A stretch of DNA of 64,000 bases from Pseudocercospora fijiensis CIRAD86 (GCF_000340215.1 NW_006921533.1:3770273-3834272), one strand, 5' to 3'. Positions 11,188-22,207 are shown, counted from the stretch's first letter. Numbers and translations are program-made. The notes: generated by a model from the sequence alone, not told the origin.

Positions 11188-11656
11188 TCTGGTTCGGTAT
11201 CCTGGTTGCACGTCTGGTGTCGACGTGCCGATTGCTGAAGGAGCCAGTTTGATGAAGTTCTGCGAGTGCAGTGATGTTGATGAAAATCAATATTTTAGCG
11301 CGAAGTAAAAATGTTGGTGAAGCTGGAAGTTTGGAGGCCGCTCTGCGAGAAGAATATGGCCGCCCGCGCAGATGGCCAGAGCTGAGCTGAGAGTGTCTCG
11401 TCGAAGATTGAGTCGATGGTTTCTGTGCGTGGAAAGTGCGTGCTTCTTCTTCACATGCGCGTGGAAGGGGCGATTTGAAGTGTTCGAGGTTGCCACGGCC
11501 CCTGCCGCTTCCGCAGCCAACCCGTAATAAGCTCCGCCGTAATGTCACAACCCTGCCTTCTGAAAATGAATGCTACAAACGACGTAAACGGACCATGCAC
11601 CTATCCTGACCCCGATTCGGTGGCGTTATAATCCATGTGCATCAATTGATGCACTA
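11188..11656. other. Upstream region of the CCCH gene, no gene seen
   Basis: Minus-strand open frames here run into the 5' side of the CCCH gene but lack a credible start or family match. Probably 5' untranslated and promoter sequence. Confidence 0.45.
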
Positions 11657-12243
11657 TCAGCGCGACACTGCATATGCAGTCGTTGTGAAGCGTATCAAGG
11701 ACAGGTCACAAAATGTTGAAAAGTCGGTGGTCTCGGGTCGGCTTGGCGTGCCAACGTTGTCTGTGTAACGATGAGACGTGTCTGTCTCGCCAGATGGGGG
11801 GTGCGTCGCTTGGATCAATCGGATGGCCCGCTCGTTGACGAGAGCTGCGGATGTGATGGAGCTACTGTATTGCGTTTGGTCAGAACCAGGCATTCGGCAA
11901 GTCAGCGTTCGTGCAAAAGTCATCTCCGCTATCCGCTCCAGATGCGTAATCCAACCACGGTAAATCCAGAGGCTACTCACCAACGCACTCTCGCTGCTAT
12001 GGCCATCCGACGGAAAGGAATCTACAAGTGAGTCACGCTGTGAGGCAATCCGTGGCAATGTTCGCTCTACGAAGCAATTCAGACGCACTTGCATTCCGTT
12101 TCCTGCCTGCAATGCTTGGATCCTGAACCCAATCCCCACTTGCATTGTCCAAATTCTATGCTATGGTGCTTCATTAGCGACGAGATGAACCGGCGATACC
12201 CTATCGAGGCCAAGAATTAACTCACCATCTGTTTGTACCACAT
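11657..12243 (-). CDS. Small spliced hypothetical protein
   Basis: Tentative minus-strand gene just downstream of HNT3. An ATG at 12243 opens an 18-nt exon (12243-12226). A 65-bp intron follows (12225-12161; GTGAGT start, GCTAATG branch-like site, ATAG end). Exon 2, from 12160, continues in the same frame as an ORF that runs to 11657. A second strong donor (GTGAGTAGCC) lies inside that ORF, so the C-terminus may differ through a further intron. No domain is recognised. The evidence is the splice signals and frame agreement only. It could instead be spliced 3' untranslated sequence of HNT3 or a non-coding RNA. Confidence 0.3.
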
Positions 12244-12321
12244 ACACGCTTGCGTTTAGGGCGTCAGGCTGCCACCAACACTTCTCGCTGGTGTGTAAAG
12301 GTTAGGCTGTCTCCAGTCCGT

Positions 12322-13226
12322 TCATTCATTCTTCCATTCCTCGAATTCTTCCGCGAGATGCTCTTTCAGTTTCGCCATTTTCCTACCAAAGTTTTTACCG
12401 CATCTCCAACAACACATATCTTCCGGGAAATGGTTGTAATTCCTTCTGTGGTCATCCGCAGGGAGCGGATACTGATCGAGGCCAATGAAGAAGTCTGTGG
12501 TGAAAGATAGGTAGTGGTTGGGCTTCTTCATGGGGTCACTGACCATGTCACGGCTAAGCACATGTATGTGGAGGTGATTCATGGATGGATTGGCATGGGT
12601 GCCGGATATCACTTCCTTGGCCCAGTCTCGACCCGGTGGAAGTTCTGCAGGAGGGTCGTCCGACTCCATAGCCTGTATGCGTGCTTGCTCGGACCTCGAA
12701 AATTTACCGAAGCGTCGTCGCAACTCCTCTGCAACCATCTGCCGAACCTTTTGCTCCTCCTGTCGGCAATCCTCTAGGAATTGAGGATCCTCAAATGCCT
12801 CTTGTCCGCGCTGCACGTTGTTTGCCGGATCTCGGGGGAGAATTAAGACATGTACGGATGCTTTCGGGTAGAGGTCGTTGATGACAGTGAACTTGTCATT
12901 ATAGTAAATCACTCGACTTTGCGGGAAGGAAGCTGGATCCACGGTGTAGGCAGCTAGGCCATCACCGCCGAAGAAAGTGGTCCGCTTGCTAGGTTCATCA
13001 CGGTTCTCCTTGGTAGGCTGAATCTTTGGCTTCGCCCTCATCAACTCTGTGACTTCAATCATTATCAGGATCTGGTAGAGGACGAAGGAGACTTTTGCAT
13101 ACAGGCATTGGATTTTCGCGACTGTGGAAATTGTTCTGTTGGCTGCTTTTCCGGTAATGCTGTGCTTGAAACATGGTCCTCGTGTCCCTGCTCGAAGTCG
13201 TCTGCGCTCGCCCGCTTTGCAGCCAT
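12322..13226 (-). CDS. HNT3: Aprataxin-like DNA-adenylate hydrolase
   Basis: Two exons, 13226-13103 and 13052-12322, give 284 residues. The 50-bp intron (13102-13053) has GTATGC, a CTGATAATG branch region and an AAG end. This splice gives NAFTELM, the usual aprataxin N-terminal motif. The HIT domain (about 70-215) carries the histidine triad H201-L-H203-I-H205 within MNHLHIHVLSRD. The C-terminal zinc finger has Cys256, Cys259 and His273 (CWRCGKNFGRK...EHL). Aprataxin removes 5'-AMP from DNA ends left by abortive ligation and acts in the nucleus in single-strand break repair (established). The start at 13226 is preferred over longer in-frame openings, which run through the promoter region. It is divergent from the DUF4211 gene. 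Confidence 0.9.
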
Positions 13227-13664
13227 TGCAGTTGAATGAGGGACTCTGACTCCGTGCAAAGGTCTCATTTGGGAAGCCACAATGCGCACATGTGGAGGAG
13301 GTAGCATGCGACAAACATGTGAGTGAATGACTGTTGGGAGCAAGCGAGAAACAACCTGTAGTAAGCTCCCTAGCCTCGTACACAAAGAGCCCCTCTCTAG
13401 CCCCACCAGTGCCGCGATCGGACCGGGCAATTGGTGCGGCTCGAGCACTTGACGAATCAGACCCACCCTGCTTCGAGAACGGGAGAGGCAAAGCTTCCGA
13501 GCTTCCGTCATCGCCATCATCACCATCCATGTTGCCATGATCACCCTCCGTCGCGTCACTGCGCGTCTTCCATTTTGAGACTTTATTATCAGTACACACA
13601 TCTTGTCGCATGCACCTTGGACTGAGAATGCTCCCATGACCATACACTGCTGGTCAAGACAACC
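13227..13664. promoter_or_regulatory. Shared upstream region of HNT3 and the DUF4211 gene
   Basis: 438 bp between two divergent start codons. Long frames overlap here but do not match any family. I take it as a bidirectional promoter with 5' untranslated sequence; no specific factor site is claimed. Confidence 0.4.
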
Positions 13665-15818
13665 ATGCCGTCTAAGAGAAAGCAACAAACGCGCCTGACC
13701 TTTTCGCCATTGCTGTCCTCCTCGCCTGCTTCCAAAGACTACAACAGACAAATCCGCGACCGCGCAGCAACGGTCACAATCGAAGGGTCGCCAAGTCCTG
13801 CTAAGCGTCGCAAAGTGAAGGACCGCAGACTAGATCACTCAGAGACGCTTCCGTCAGACAATGACGGCAGTGTCTCGATCGCTGCAGCAGTTGCCTCAGC
13901 GGACGGCGCGATTGAGAGGGACGACGACCCTATCAGATCTTCACAGCGACGTCTCACTGCTGGCCGAGTGAAGTCGCGCTGTAGGCAACAACGACTGGAC
14001 TTCGGCAATTCAAGACACGCTTCTTCCTTCGACGCACCCGTAAAGCTACCTTCGTCTTCCGCGCGCACTCAGTCCACCAAGGGCGGCACAATGTTCTCCT
14101 CTCAAGTACAAGGGCGCATGGTTGAGCTCTCTAGTGATGACTCTGATGGCAATCTGCCATCTCCACGCAAGATCATGAACAAGACAAAAGCGAAGAGCAG
14201 AGGGAAACGGAGCACATTGAAAGCAGACGCGCAACAAGAGGAGGTAGACAGCGATGAAGACGATATCGTAGCACCGAGTCGGCGAAGCCAGAGGCCCAAG
14301 GAAGGCCCTCTCACGCGCAGTTCACGAACGGACGTTCTAGTGGATTCTGATGACGAGGGTATCATCGCCAGAGCCCCACGGCCAGTGCACGTCAGCGATA
14401 ACGAGGAGGAAGAAGACGACTTGCCTACAACCGCCGGGACTCAGCGTCGTCAGAGGAGACGGTTGCCGAAAGACGACTTCATTGTAGAATCTCCCACGCC
14501 TGAAGACAGCGACGGAGATCTTGTCGAGATCGAAAAGTCTTCAAGAAAGCGACGAAGATCGCTGATCGAGGGCAGTGGAGACAGCGATAGGACACCCAAG
14601 ACTCCCAGTCGGCGACGCATTAAGCGTTCGCGACGAGCGACCCAGCAAGAAAAAGACGACCTAGCAGAAGACCTAGACTTTCTCGGTCCCAGCAGTGATG
14701 TGGAGTCCTCCTCGCGACCGGCTCGTAGCACGCAATCGGCACACATGAGCGCTCGGGAGAAGGCACTGGAGAGACTCAAGCGTGCTCGAGGTGCGAATCT
14801 TGGACAGGTGCAGGAAGAGGAGGAAACAGCAGGAGAAGGTTCCTCGGCAGACTCTGTCGATGAAGCCAGTGGCAGTGATGATGTGATTGGGATGGATGAT
14901 GACCATGACGCCGATGAAGACGGAACAGCTGCTCCTAGATTTCTGTCTTCGCGCCAGATGTTCAAAGAGGATGCTGAAGATGCAGACTTCCTCGCAGAAG
15001 ATGGCGATGACACTTTGGGCGCACCGGAAGACGTCCCGATTGAATTCACGAGATATGCCTCCATGAAGCCAAAAGAGCTGTTCGAGTTTGCGGTGGAGTG
15101 GATGGTGCAGAAGAAGATCAACCCAGCATTCCAAAAAGACGACCCTCTGTACAAGCTCACATTTAAGAAGTTGGATGACGAGGTTCGTGGTCTCGCTGCA
15201 TCCAAGTTCACGTCCTCGGCATGGACGGCAGTCTTCACGACTGCGCTGAATGCGCGACCCGAGATGCGCTTCGATATGATTGATCGAGCTTCAGCTGAGC
15301 ATTGGATGAGGGACAAGTGTGATGCCTGCAACCGGACGAACCATCCAGCGACGTATGAGATCCAGTTCATTGGCAAGCCATACCATCGAGACACTCTTGA
15401 GGATATTGACAACGGCGAGGACGACGAGTCTGATTCTGACTCTGACACATCTCAATTCGGGGGAGAAGGCCGTCAGGACTGCGACGGGAACGGCGTCCAG
15501 GTCGCTTCGACGGACACTATCTTCTACGTAGGCAAATTCTGCTGCGCCAATGCTCGTACCGCACATCAGCTTCAGCACTGGAGATTTCATCTGAACGCGT
15601 ACGTGGAGGTGTGGCTAGAGCGTCAAGGGTATGGTAGAGCGGAGGAGTTGTCCAGGCGTGACAAGTGGAGCACTAGGAAGAAGCGCAAATACGCCAACAA
15701 GATTCTGGACCGCATGAAGCTTGAAGGCGAAGTGAAGGTGCTTTGGAACAGATTCCGCGAGTCTATCGAGGAAGCCAGGAATTCAAAGCAAGGCAGATTC
15801 GAGGCCCTCACTCCTTAG
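13665..15818 (+). CDS. DUF4211 domain nuclear protein
   Basis: Single-exon gene of 717 residues starting at the ATG at 13665. The N-terminal two thirds are low-complexity, with alternating basic (KRRK, RKRRR) and acidic/serine blocks (DSDDE, EEEEDD) typical of chromatin-associated proteins. It opens with KRKQQTRLTFSPL, a motif common at the start of this family. The C-terminal ~230 residues form the DUF4211 region: IEFTRYASMKPKELFEFAVEWMV, a Cys-x2-Cys pair (RDKCDACNRTNHPATYEI), an acidic insertion, then YVGKFCCANARTAHQLQHWRFHL and a basic helical tail. The Cys/His pattern may bind metal (inference). Its biochemical role is unknown to me. Confidence 0.8.
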   Translation: MPSKRKQQTRLTFSPLLSSSPASKDYNRQIRDRAATVTIEGSPSPAKRRKVKDRRLDHSETLPSDNDGSVSIAAAVASADGAIERDDDPIRSSQRRLTAGRVKSRCRQQRLDFGNSRHASSFDAPVKLPSSSARTQSTKGGTMFSSQVQGRMVELSSDDSDGNLPSPRKIMNKTKAKSRGKRSTLKADAQQEEVDSDEDDIVAPSRRSQRPKEGPLTRSSRTDVLVDSDDEGIIARAPRPVHVSDNEEEEDDLPTTAGTQRRQRRRLPKDDFIVESPTPEDSDGDLVEIEKSSRKRRRSLIEGSGDSDRTPKTPSRRRIKRSRRATQQEKDDLAEDLDFLGPSSDVESSSRPARSTQSAHMSAREKALERLKRARGANLGQVQEEEETAGEGSSADSVDEASGSDDVIGMDDDHDADEDGTAAPRFLSSRQMFKEDAEDADFLAEDGDDTLGAPEDVPIEFTRYASMKPKELFEFAVEWMVQKKINPAFQKDDPLYKLTFKKLDDEVRGLAASKFTSSAWTAVFTTALNARPEMRFDMIDRASAEHWMRDKCDACNRTNHPATYEIQFIGKPYHRDTLEDIDNGEDDESDSDSDTSQFGGEGRQDCDGNGVQVASTDTIFYVGKFCCANARTAHQLQHWRFHLNAYVEVWLERQGYGRAEELSRRDKWSTRKKRKYANKILDRMKLEGEVKVLWNRFRESIEEARNSKQGRFEALTP

Positions 15819-16087
15819 ATACTTGGTTGGAAAGAAACTTCGGATTGACTCTCAAGATTGTAGACAGGTAGGACCAGTCTGTTTCCTTGTATTGGACCGA
15901 CCCTCGCACCATCGCGGTGGTAGCATGAGCGGCATTGCTCCTTCTCTCAAGCCAGCAAGTGGGTCCGTGGCAGGAAGGTGCCTTGAACGTTCATTCCTTC
16001 TCAGATCCTACTCACACCACACCACACCACACCACGCAAACAACCTCTTCCACAAGATTGACTTGAAAGCTGATTTGGATCGCCACG

Positions 16088-17648
16088 ATGGCCGCTGATG
16101 ACAAGGACATTGTTTGCCCAAGTCCCAGGGCAATGGCATTCGCAATATCTGTCGTGCGCTCAAAGCCGCCTGAGCTTGCAGTAGCAGAATACATTCGACT
16201 TCTCCGACAGCACATTGCTCAGGGTCGCAGAGAAAATGCGCTTAGCTCGGTATATCGTCATCTCGACAGGTCTGCCTTTTGGCGTTCCGAGTTCGAAAGA
16301 ACGAAAGACGCCCTTCACGCTTCCGAATCACAAGCTGTGGATCTGCAGCTAGAGATTGAGAAGCTGAAAACGAAAATGGAGCATTTGAAAAGCAACGCAC
16401 CGAACAAGAAGAGAAAGAAACAAGACATTGACACCATTCCTGTCCCACGGTCGCCCAAAAGGCCAAAGCGGGAAAGCTCACCGCCGAGAGCGCTGTCCGC
16501 TGCTGTAGACTTCTCCTTTGAAGCTGAGTATCATGGTGCCGGCAAGATCGGTAAGTCAGTTCTTGTGCCAAACATCTGCGGTGGCTAATTAGATAGGCAA
16601 CGATCTCTTGCACAGTGTCTATTCTATGATCACAGCGTCCAAAGGTCACCACAATCTTGATGAGAATGAGATCGCCCATCACTTGCTTCGAGCGACGTCC
16701 GCTCTACCACAGATCATACAGCGCGAGGTAGAGAGAATCACGGCCGAGGGAATGTCAGACAACAATCTCTTGGGCAATGCGTTGACTGTTTGCTCCCGAG
16801 CTGCTAGCGCTGTGATCGTGGCATACAGCAAGCTGAGTCCCTCTTCGGGCATCGCAGGCAAGGCTACGCATGCTGTCGTCTTGATGTTCAAGGACTTTCT
16901 GCGAGACTTTGAACTCGTATCAGTCGGCGAAACCAAGAACGCGCCTGATTCAGATCGAGATGCCAGCGCTTCTCTCCCGACAAAGCCTAAGGGCAAGGCT
17001 AAGGCCGGTCATTTCACAAACATCAGGTCAACGCCCCGCCTCAGCCTGTACGCCAACTTTCTTGCCAGTACGATTGACAGATTGGACCCAAACAACGAGA
17101 TGCACAAAGCTTTATACGAGGGCTTCGCTTATTGTCTGCTAGAGAGACTGGGCGACCGCTTGTACACAACAGTCTTCGGGCAACGCAGGGCTCCGACACT
17201 CGAAGATGAGATCCTGAGAGGTGCCGCAGTGGACACTTCGAACGAGGGCGAAGCAGCGAAGCATTCCAGCAGCACCAGCGAATGTGAAGAGACGCAGATG
17301 CGGTTGGAAGCACCCTATCTCATTCATCTGCTTAACCGCCTGATGCTGTCAGCCCCGGAATTCCTTGGCTCTAGCAAAGGAAGAAAAAACAATGCCAAGT
17401 CCGCGACGAAGATGTCTCTGTCCCTGTCGGCAAGAGAGAGCCTGCAAAGAACCCTTGTGAATTGCGTCTTTGGAGTGCGAGAGGAAGGCGACGATGACTT
17501 GTTCAAAGAATGCTTGAAAATGCCGCATGCTCGTATGGACTCCATACCGCTACCCAAGATCAAAGAAGCCAATGTGCAGGACTGGTTCAAAGACGAGCTT
17601 TGGCGGCTGTTGGGATGGGAAATACTTGCCAAGGAAGGAGAATGGTGA
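16088..17648 (+). CDS. Conserved fungal coiled-coil protein, unknown function
   Basis: Two exons, 16088-16550 and 16597-17648, give 504 residues. The 46-bp intron (16551-16596) has GTAAGT, a GCTAATT branch-like site and a TAG end, and joins GAGKI to GNDLLHSVY in frame. Residues about 70-105 look like a coiled coil (SQAVDLQLEIEKLKTKMEHL). Basic clusters follow (KKRKK, SPKRPKR), suggesting nuclear location. The second exon is mainly helical, with a polar insert. I recognise no enzyme motif or named family. A (CACAC)n run at 16013-16034 lies just upstream of the start. Confidence 0.6.
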
Positions 17649-18535
17649 GGACGATAGAGCGTCGAGAGCGTGATGTTCAATGAGCTAGCTCTCTGACTCT
17701 GCGGGGTCAACCTTTTCCCTTTGCTCAGTCGAATGTCGAGGGCTTTCCAGTTGTCACAGGAACAGAATGTAATGATATACTTTGCAAGATCACCTATCAA
17801 AGAAGTGATCAATTGTCGCAAAATGCAAGCAACGTGAACGTGAGTTCAACTCGAGAATGTCCAAAGGGTGGCCAGCGACGGAGAGCCAAACAACCATTGT
17901 TCTGAACAAGTACTCCGGAGTCCATGGTAGACTGTGTCGACGATGTAAGGATTGCATTCAAGATGCAAAATAACGGTTGGCCCGAATATTGAGAAGCGCA
18001 AGAAGAGGAATGAAGCAAAAGTTCAGAGGTCCTACCCGGAATCCTGATACACTGTCAGAGACTGCAACGTACAACAGGCATGGTGCGGATGTGCACTTAC
18101 GAACCGGGGTTACCGGAAGACTGAAACTGTATATCAGAATCCGAGGTGCTCTACAGCATGAGAATTAGTACCTGATAACCAAGTGTCGGATCGAGAGGTT
18201 GTACGTACAACCGCTACACCTTTTCAAGTGGTTAGCCAGTGATTGCAAAGATCGACTTGTGGTTGGAACTCACTATAGAACCAAGCGCACGCTCGAGGGC
18301 ACGTGATATGTTGTCTTGTTTCTTTAGCTGTATATGAACCTCCAATTGCAAGACCGAGAATTCGCCGAGCTTTGAGTTCGTTGGTCTGGAAGATGATAAA
18401 ACGAGAGCCGGTATGTTGACCTTTGGAAGCATTCTCACCTAAGGTCTAACTAAGCTCATCTCAGATGTGCTTATGGGGCACAGTGAACTGCCATGACAGC
18501 GCTAGTCCCAACAAGCAGCTGTTGCAATGCGGGTA
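17649..18535. other. Intergenic, no gene seen
   Basis: 887 bp between the coiled-coil protein gene and the URM1 stop. I looked for short exons with GT/AG splicing on both strands and for tRNA-like folds and found none convincing. CACGTG occurs near 18299. Confidence 0.45.
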
Positions 18536-18963
18536 TCATCCACCATGAAGCGTCGAAACAAAGACAATGTTGTCCCCGGGTTGTAACTCATACTTGTCCT
18601 CGCCCTCCAGCTCCCAGTCGGCATCATTGATCAGTACAAGTATACCAGGTCGTCTTCGAGAAATCAGCTGTAGGCACTTCTGGGCGTGGAATAGCTTGTC
18701 CTTACACAGAATCATCCAGGACGAACATGTCTTTCCGCGGATCTTTCATAAGGTTGTCGCATAGCCATGCAATGAGAAACGCTACGCTTGAAGGTTGCCC
18801 TTTGGCATCTCGCGCTGATATTGAGACTCTGTGCTTGCGTTGGTTGGAAAAGAGCAGCTCAAGCCCGCCGCTGAAATGCTTAGAGATGGGACCAGAGAGA
18901 GGGTTGAAGGAAAGAGACCTACGTGAATTCGACGGTGAGGTCTACTGTGTCTGTGTCTGCCAT
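18536..18963 (-). CDS. URM1: Ubiquitin-related modifier 1 (sulfur carrier)
   Basis: Three short exons (18963-18923, 18870-18706, 18653-18536) give 107 residues, the normal URM1 length. Both introns are 52 bp: 18922-18871 (GTAGGT...CAG) and 18705-18654 (GTAAGG...AAG). The joined frame shows the URM1 landmarks: [17 protein letters not shown] near residues 11-27, [54 protein letters not shown], and the C-terminal Gly-Gly. URM1 is thiocarboxylated by Uba4 at that glycine. It supplies sulfur for 2-thiolation of tRNA wobble uridine and can be conjugated to proteins (established). The gene is divergent from ELP2, with 140 bp between start codons. Confidence 0.95.
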
Positions 18964-19103
18964 GGTGATTTCGCGTTTGGTGCTTTGACGCGGTGGAGTT
19001 GGATGTCGCGGCCGCGCGAAATTGGCAGCTGGCCCAAGCTTGCCAAGCCGAGAAAGAATCACAGCTTTCGGCGACAGAAAGCTCAGCGTGACAGGACAGG
19101 AAA
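18964..19103. promoter_or_regulatory. 140-bp bidirectional promoter between URM1 and ELP2
   Basis: This is the whole space between the URM1 ATG (18963, minus) and the ELP2 ATG (19104, plus). Both transcripts must start here or overlap. No clear TATA box is seen, and I claim no specific factor site. Confidence 0.7.
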
Positions 19104-21506
19104 ATGGGGCAGACAAGCGTCGAATACATTGCCGCAGGAGGCAACCGGCACCCTTCCGCCGCGGACTGGGCCTCTGAACTGTTGGTGTTCGGCGCTGGCA
19201 GCAACATAGCGCTGTGGAATCCCGACGACGCAGACCATCGTGGAGTCACTGCGCTCTTGTCGGGCCATACCGACACGGTGAACGCGGTGAAGATTCTGCA
19301 TCGAAACGATCGGCGGTTTATCATTAGCGGAAGCGCAGACAGGACGGTTCGACTTTGGGCTGCCTCAGACCAGACGCCTAATGGCTACCATGCGGCGCAG
19401 TGCTTGGCAGAACATACTGGCTCTATCAATGCAATTGCTACTCTTGCAGGCTCCTCGATCTTTGCCACCGGAGCCGCGGATGGGACCGTCAAGATATGGA
19501 GTCTGGAAAATGCCACCGCCGAGCTGATTCAGTCGATTTCGCTGACGCCTCGATATTTCCCGCTGAGCCTCGCACTGACCGCTCTATCCAACGATGTTGT
19601 CCTGCTTGCAGTCGCCGGCACTTCGAACAGCATACAGCTCTACGCAAGCGACCAAGTCAGCTATAACTTTGCGCTGCAGGCCACATTGAGTGGACACGAA
19701 GGCTGGATTCGGTCGCTGGACTTCACTAGAGAACGTCGCGACGACAGCACCGATGTCCTCCTTGCATCGGCCAGCCAAGACAAGTACATACGTCTCTGGC
19801 GCCTACATCAACCCCAGGGCGGAACTACAATCGACGACCTAGACACAGCTGGCATTGCTCTTCCTACCGGAAAAAAGTCTCTATCAAACAAAGCGCACCA
19901 GGTTGGTAACCCAGAGGCAAAATACAACGTGACGTTTGAGGCACTCCTCATTGGTCACGAGGATTGGATATATACCGCAAGATGGTCGCCGAAAGGAGAC
20001 GAGACTGGAAACCCAGTACTACTATCTGCATCAGCCGATAATTCACTGTCCATTTGGCATGCAGACGCTGCTTCTGGTTTATGGGTCTGTAGTAGCAGAC
20101 TCGGCGAGATCAGCTCTCAGAAAGGCTCCACCACAGCCACCGGCTCCACGGGTGGCTTCTGGATAGGCCTTTGGCGGCCGAGCGGGCAATCCGTTGTCAG
20201 CTTGGGTCGCACTGGAAGCTGGCGTAGATGGGTGTGGAGTTCTCCCAATCATGTGTGGCTGCAGCAGATCGGCATCAGTGGACATATCGAGGAGGTGCGA
20301 AGCCTGACTTGGGCTCCATCTGGCAGCTATCTCCTCACCACTGGCTCGGATCAGACCACACGATCGCTGTCCCCCTGGAGCAGGAATGGCAGGAGCTCAT
20401 GGCACGAAACATCCAGACCACAAATACACGGCTACGACCTCAATTGCATCGCCGCCATCACTGAGCACCAGTTCGTCTCTGGTGCCGATGAAAAACTCTT
20501 AAGAGTCTTCAACAAGCCCAAGGCAGTCGACAGCCTCATGGCTCGGCTCGGCAACTTCTCACAATCAATGGCAACAGATTTACCAGACGCTGCAAACATA
20601 CCAGTGCTTGGTCTGTCGAACAAAGCCGTTGCGACTGTGGACGATGATGATGCGATCGCTCATCTACAGAACGGTAATGCGGATGAGCGCGAAACCGTTG
20701 ATCCTTCGGCTGTTATCCATAGATCCACACTCGATTTGCGCCAACCCCCTTTTGAGGACCATCTCGCCCGACATACTCTCTGGCCAGAACATGAAAAGCT
20801 CTACGGTCATGGATACGAGATCTCGACCGTAGCCACAAGTCACGATGGCTTGTTGATTGCAACTGCTTGCAAAGCAAGTGCAGTAGATCACGCCGTCATC
20901 AGGCTGTATGAGACCAAAGATTGGCGCGAGATAAAGCCGCCCCTGACAGCGCACAATTTGACTGTCACAAGTCTTGCTTTCTCACCTGATGACAAGTATT
21001 TGCTGAGTGTCAGTCGTGACAGACAATGGGCTGTTTTCGAACGGGAAAATGACAGTCCAGGACTTTACACCCTACATGCCACAAATCCCAAGGGCCACTC
21101 CCGCATGATCTTAGATTGTGATTGGGTACCATCAGCTGCAGGACCTGCTTTTGTGACTGCTGGCAGGGACAAGTCTGTGAAAGTATGGAAGCTGGAAAGC
21201 GGCAAAGCACAATGTGTAACTGCACTGTCCGCCAGCAGCTCTATAACTGCAGTCGCGGTATCGCAAACAAGCACGTCCATCCTCATGGCGTTTGGAACCG
21301 AAGAAGGAAATATAAGCATCGCCAAGCTGGATGCTGGGACGCTGTCGGTCGAAGAACGCGCTGAGATTGACGATGCCATCAGTCCTTCACGGGCCGTCAA
21401 TGCTCTTCGCTGGAGGCCACGTGCAGAACCAAGAGTGACAGAGAGAGGGGAACAGTTGGTAGCAGGAAGCGATGACTTTTCTGTGAGGATGTACAACATG
21501 GCATGA
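19104..21506 (+). CDS. ELP2: Elongator complex subunit 2 (WD40 protein)
   Basis: Single-exon gene of 800 residues, the usual ELP2 length, starting at the ATG at 19104. It holds a double set of WD40 repeats, such as LSGHTDTVNAVKIL...ISGSADRTVRLW near residues 50-90, LSGHEGWIRSLDF, LIGHEDWIYTARWSP...LLSASADNSLSIW, and late repeats ending VTAGRDKSVKVWKLE. ELP2-specific stretches include GSTGGFWIGLWRPSGQSV and YGHGYEISTVATSHDG. ELP2 is the scaffold of the Elp1-Elp2-Elp3 core of Elongator, which places the cm5/mcm5/ncm5 side chain on wobble uridine of tRNA in the cytoplasm (established). It pairs divergently with URM1, which supplies the thiol part of the same nucleotide. Confidence 0.93.
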   Translation: MGQTSVEYIAAGGNRHPSAADWASELLVFGAGSNIALWNPDDADHRGVTALLSGHTDTVNAVKILHRNDRRFIISGSADRTVRLWAASDQTPNGYHAAQCLAEHTGSINAIATLAGSSIFATGAADGTVKIWSLENATAELIQSISLTPRYFPLSLALTALSNDVVLLAVAGTSNSIQLYASDQVSYNFALQATLSGHEGWIRSLDFTRERRDDSTDVLLASASQDKYIRLWRLHQPQGGTTIDDLDTAGIALPTGKKSLSNKAHQVGNPEAKYNVTFEALLIGHEDWIYTARWSPKGDETGNPVLLSASADNSLSIWHADAASGLWVCSSRLGEISSQKGSTTATGSTGGFWIGLWRPSGQSVVSLGRTGSWRRWVWSSPNHVWLQQIGISGHIEEVRSLTWAPSGSYLLTTGSDQTTRSLSPWSRNGRSSWHETSRPQIHGYDLNCIAAITEHQFVSGADEKLLRVFNKPKAVDSLMARLGNFSQSMATDLPDAANIPVLGLSNKAVATVDDDDAIAHLQNGNADERETVDPSAVIHRSTLDLRQPPFEDHLARHTLWPEHEKLYGHGYEISTVATSHDGLLIATACKASAVDHAVIRLYETKDWREIKPPLTAHNLTVTSLAFSPDDKYLLSVSRDRQWAVFERENDSPGLYTLHATNPKGHSRMILDCDWVPSAAGPAFVTAGRDKSVKVWKLESGKAQCVTALSASSSITAVAVSQTSTSILMAFGTEEGNISIAKLDAGTLSVEERAEIDDAISPSRAVNALRWRPRAEPRVTERGEQLVAGSDDFSVRMYNMA

Positions 21507-21682
21507 AAGACAAGCGGCATGCTGTCGATATCTGCAGCTTCGAGGCCAACAAACATCATCCGTCACAAATTGAAGCCGATGGAACCATTTCCCACCAACG
21601 CCGAACTCCTGCCGCTAAGTCGACGACACGGGCGAAAAAATACTACAGCTCCCTCAAATTCCCAAGCAACGACCACAATAGG

Positions 21683-22207
21683 TCAAAATCCAGGACACAT
21701 CCAAAGTGGCCGGGCACCGACATTAGTCTCTCGCTCAGGAGTTCTTTCATGGCGCTGCTCTCACGTCAGTCTCAAATACGTCCCTTTCAATCACAATACA
21801 GCACTTACGGAACCTGTTCTAAAGGACTTTGGCAACAGTCTTGATCTGGCCTTCCGGATAGACGAGCCGGAATCGAGTCCGATCAGATGTGATTGTGAAG
21901 CGTTACCGAAGCCAAACTTGCTAGGCTTCAAAGACCAATGGGTAGATGCATAGCACTCAGACCATCGCTCTCCCTTGGAGGATCTTGCGAGGGACGAGTT
22001 GCGAACTGGACTGCTGCACGGCGTCGGTGTATTTGAATCTTGGTAGGTCCTTTCATCATCGGTTACTCCAGAATCACTGATTTCCGTGATCTCTGTGACA
22101 GTGACGGTAATGTCTCTCGCTTCTCTGCATGTCAATCGAGCTCTTCGAGACTCTGCCATACCGGCCTTGGCCAGTCTGGACTCGACTTTCCGAACAATAT
22201 ACTCCAT
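21683..22207 (-). CDS. Small hypothetical protein, two exons
   Basis: Exons 22207-21809 and 21754-21683 give 156 residues. The 54-bp intron (21808-21755) has a canonical GTAAGT donor, an ACTGAC branch site and a GCAG acceptor, which is why I prefer this strand over an overlapping plus-strand frame at 21519-21953. The N-terminus (MEYIVRKVESRLAKAGMAE) is helical and basic, then comes a Thr/Glu/Asp-rich part (VTVTEITEISDSGVTDDE) and a Ser-rich C-terminal half. No domain is recognised. It converges on ELP2. Confidence 0.45.

Noticed and set aside
13334..13751. Long frames that would extend HNT3 upstream
   Set aside because: They run through the divergent promoter. The spliced start at 13226 gives the family N-terminus.
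21519..21953. 144-codon plus-strand frame after ELP2
   Set aside because: Overlaps a minus-strand gene that has a canonical intron with a branch site; the plus frame has none.
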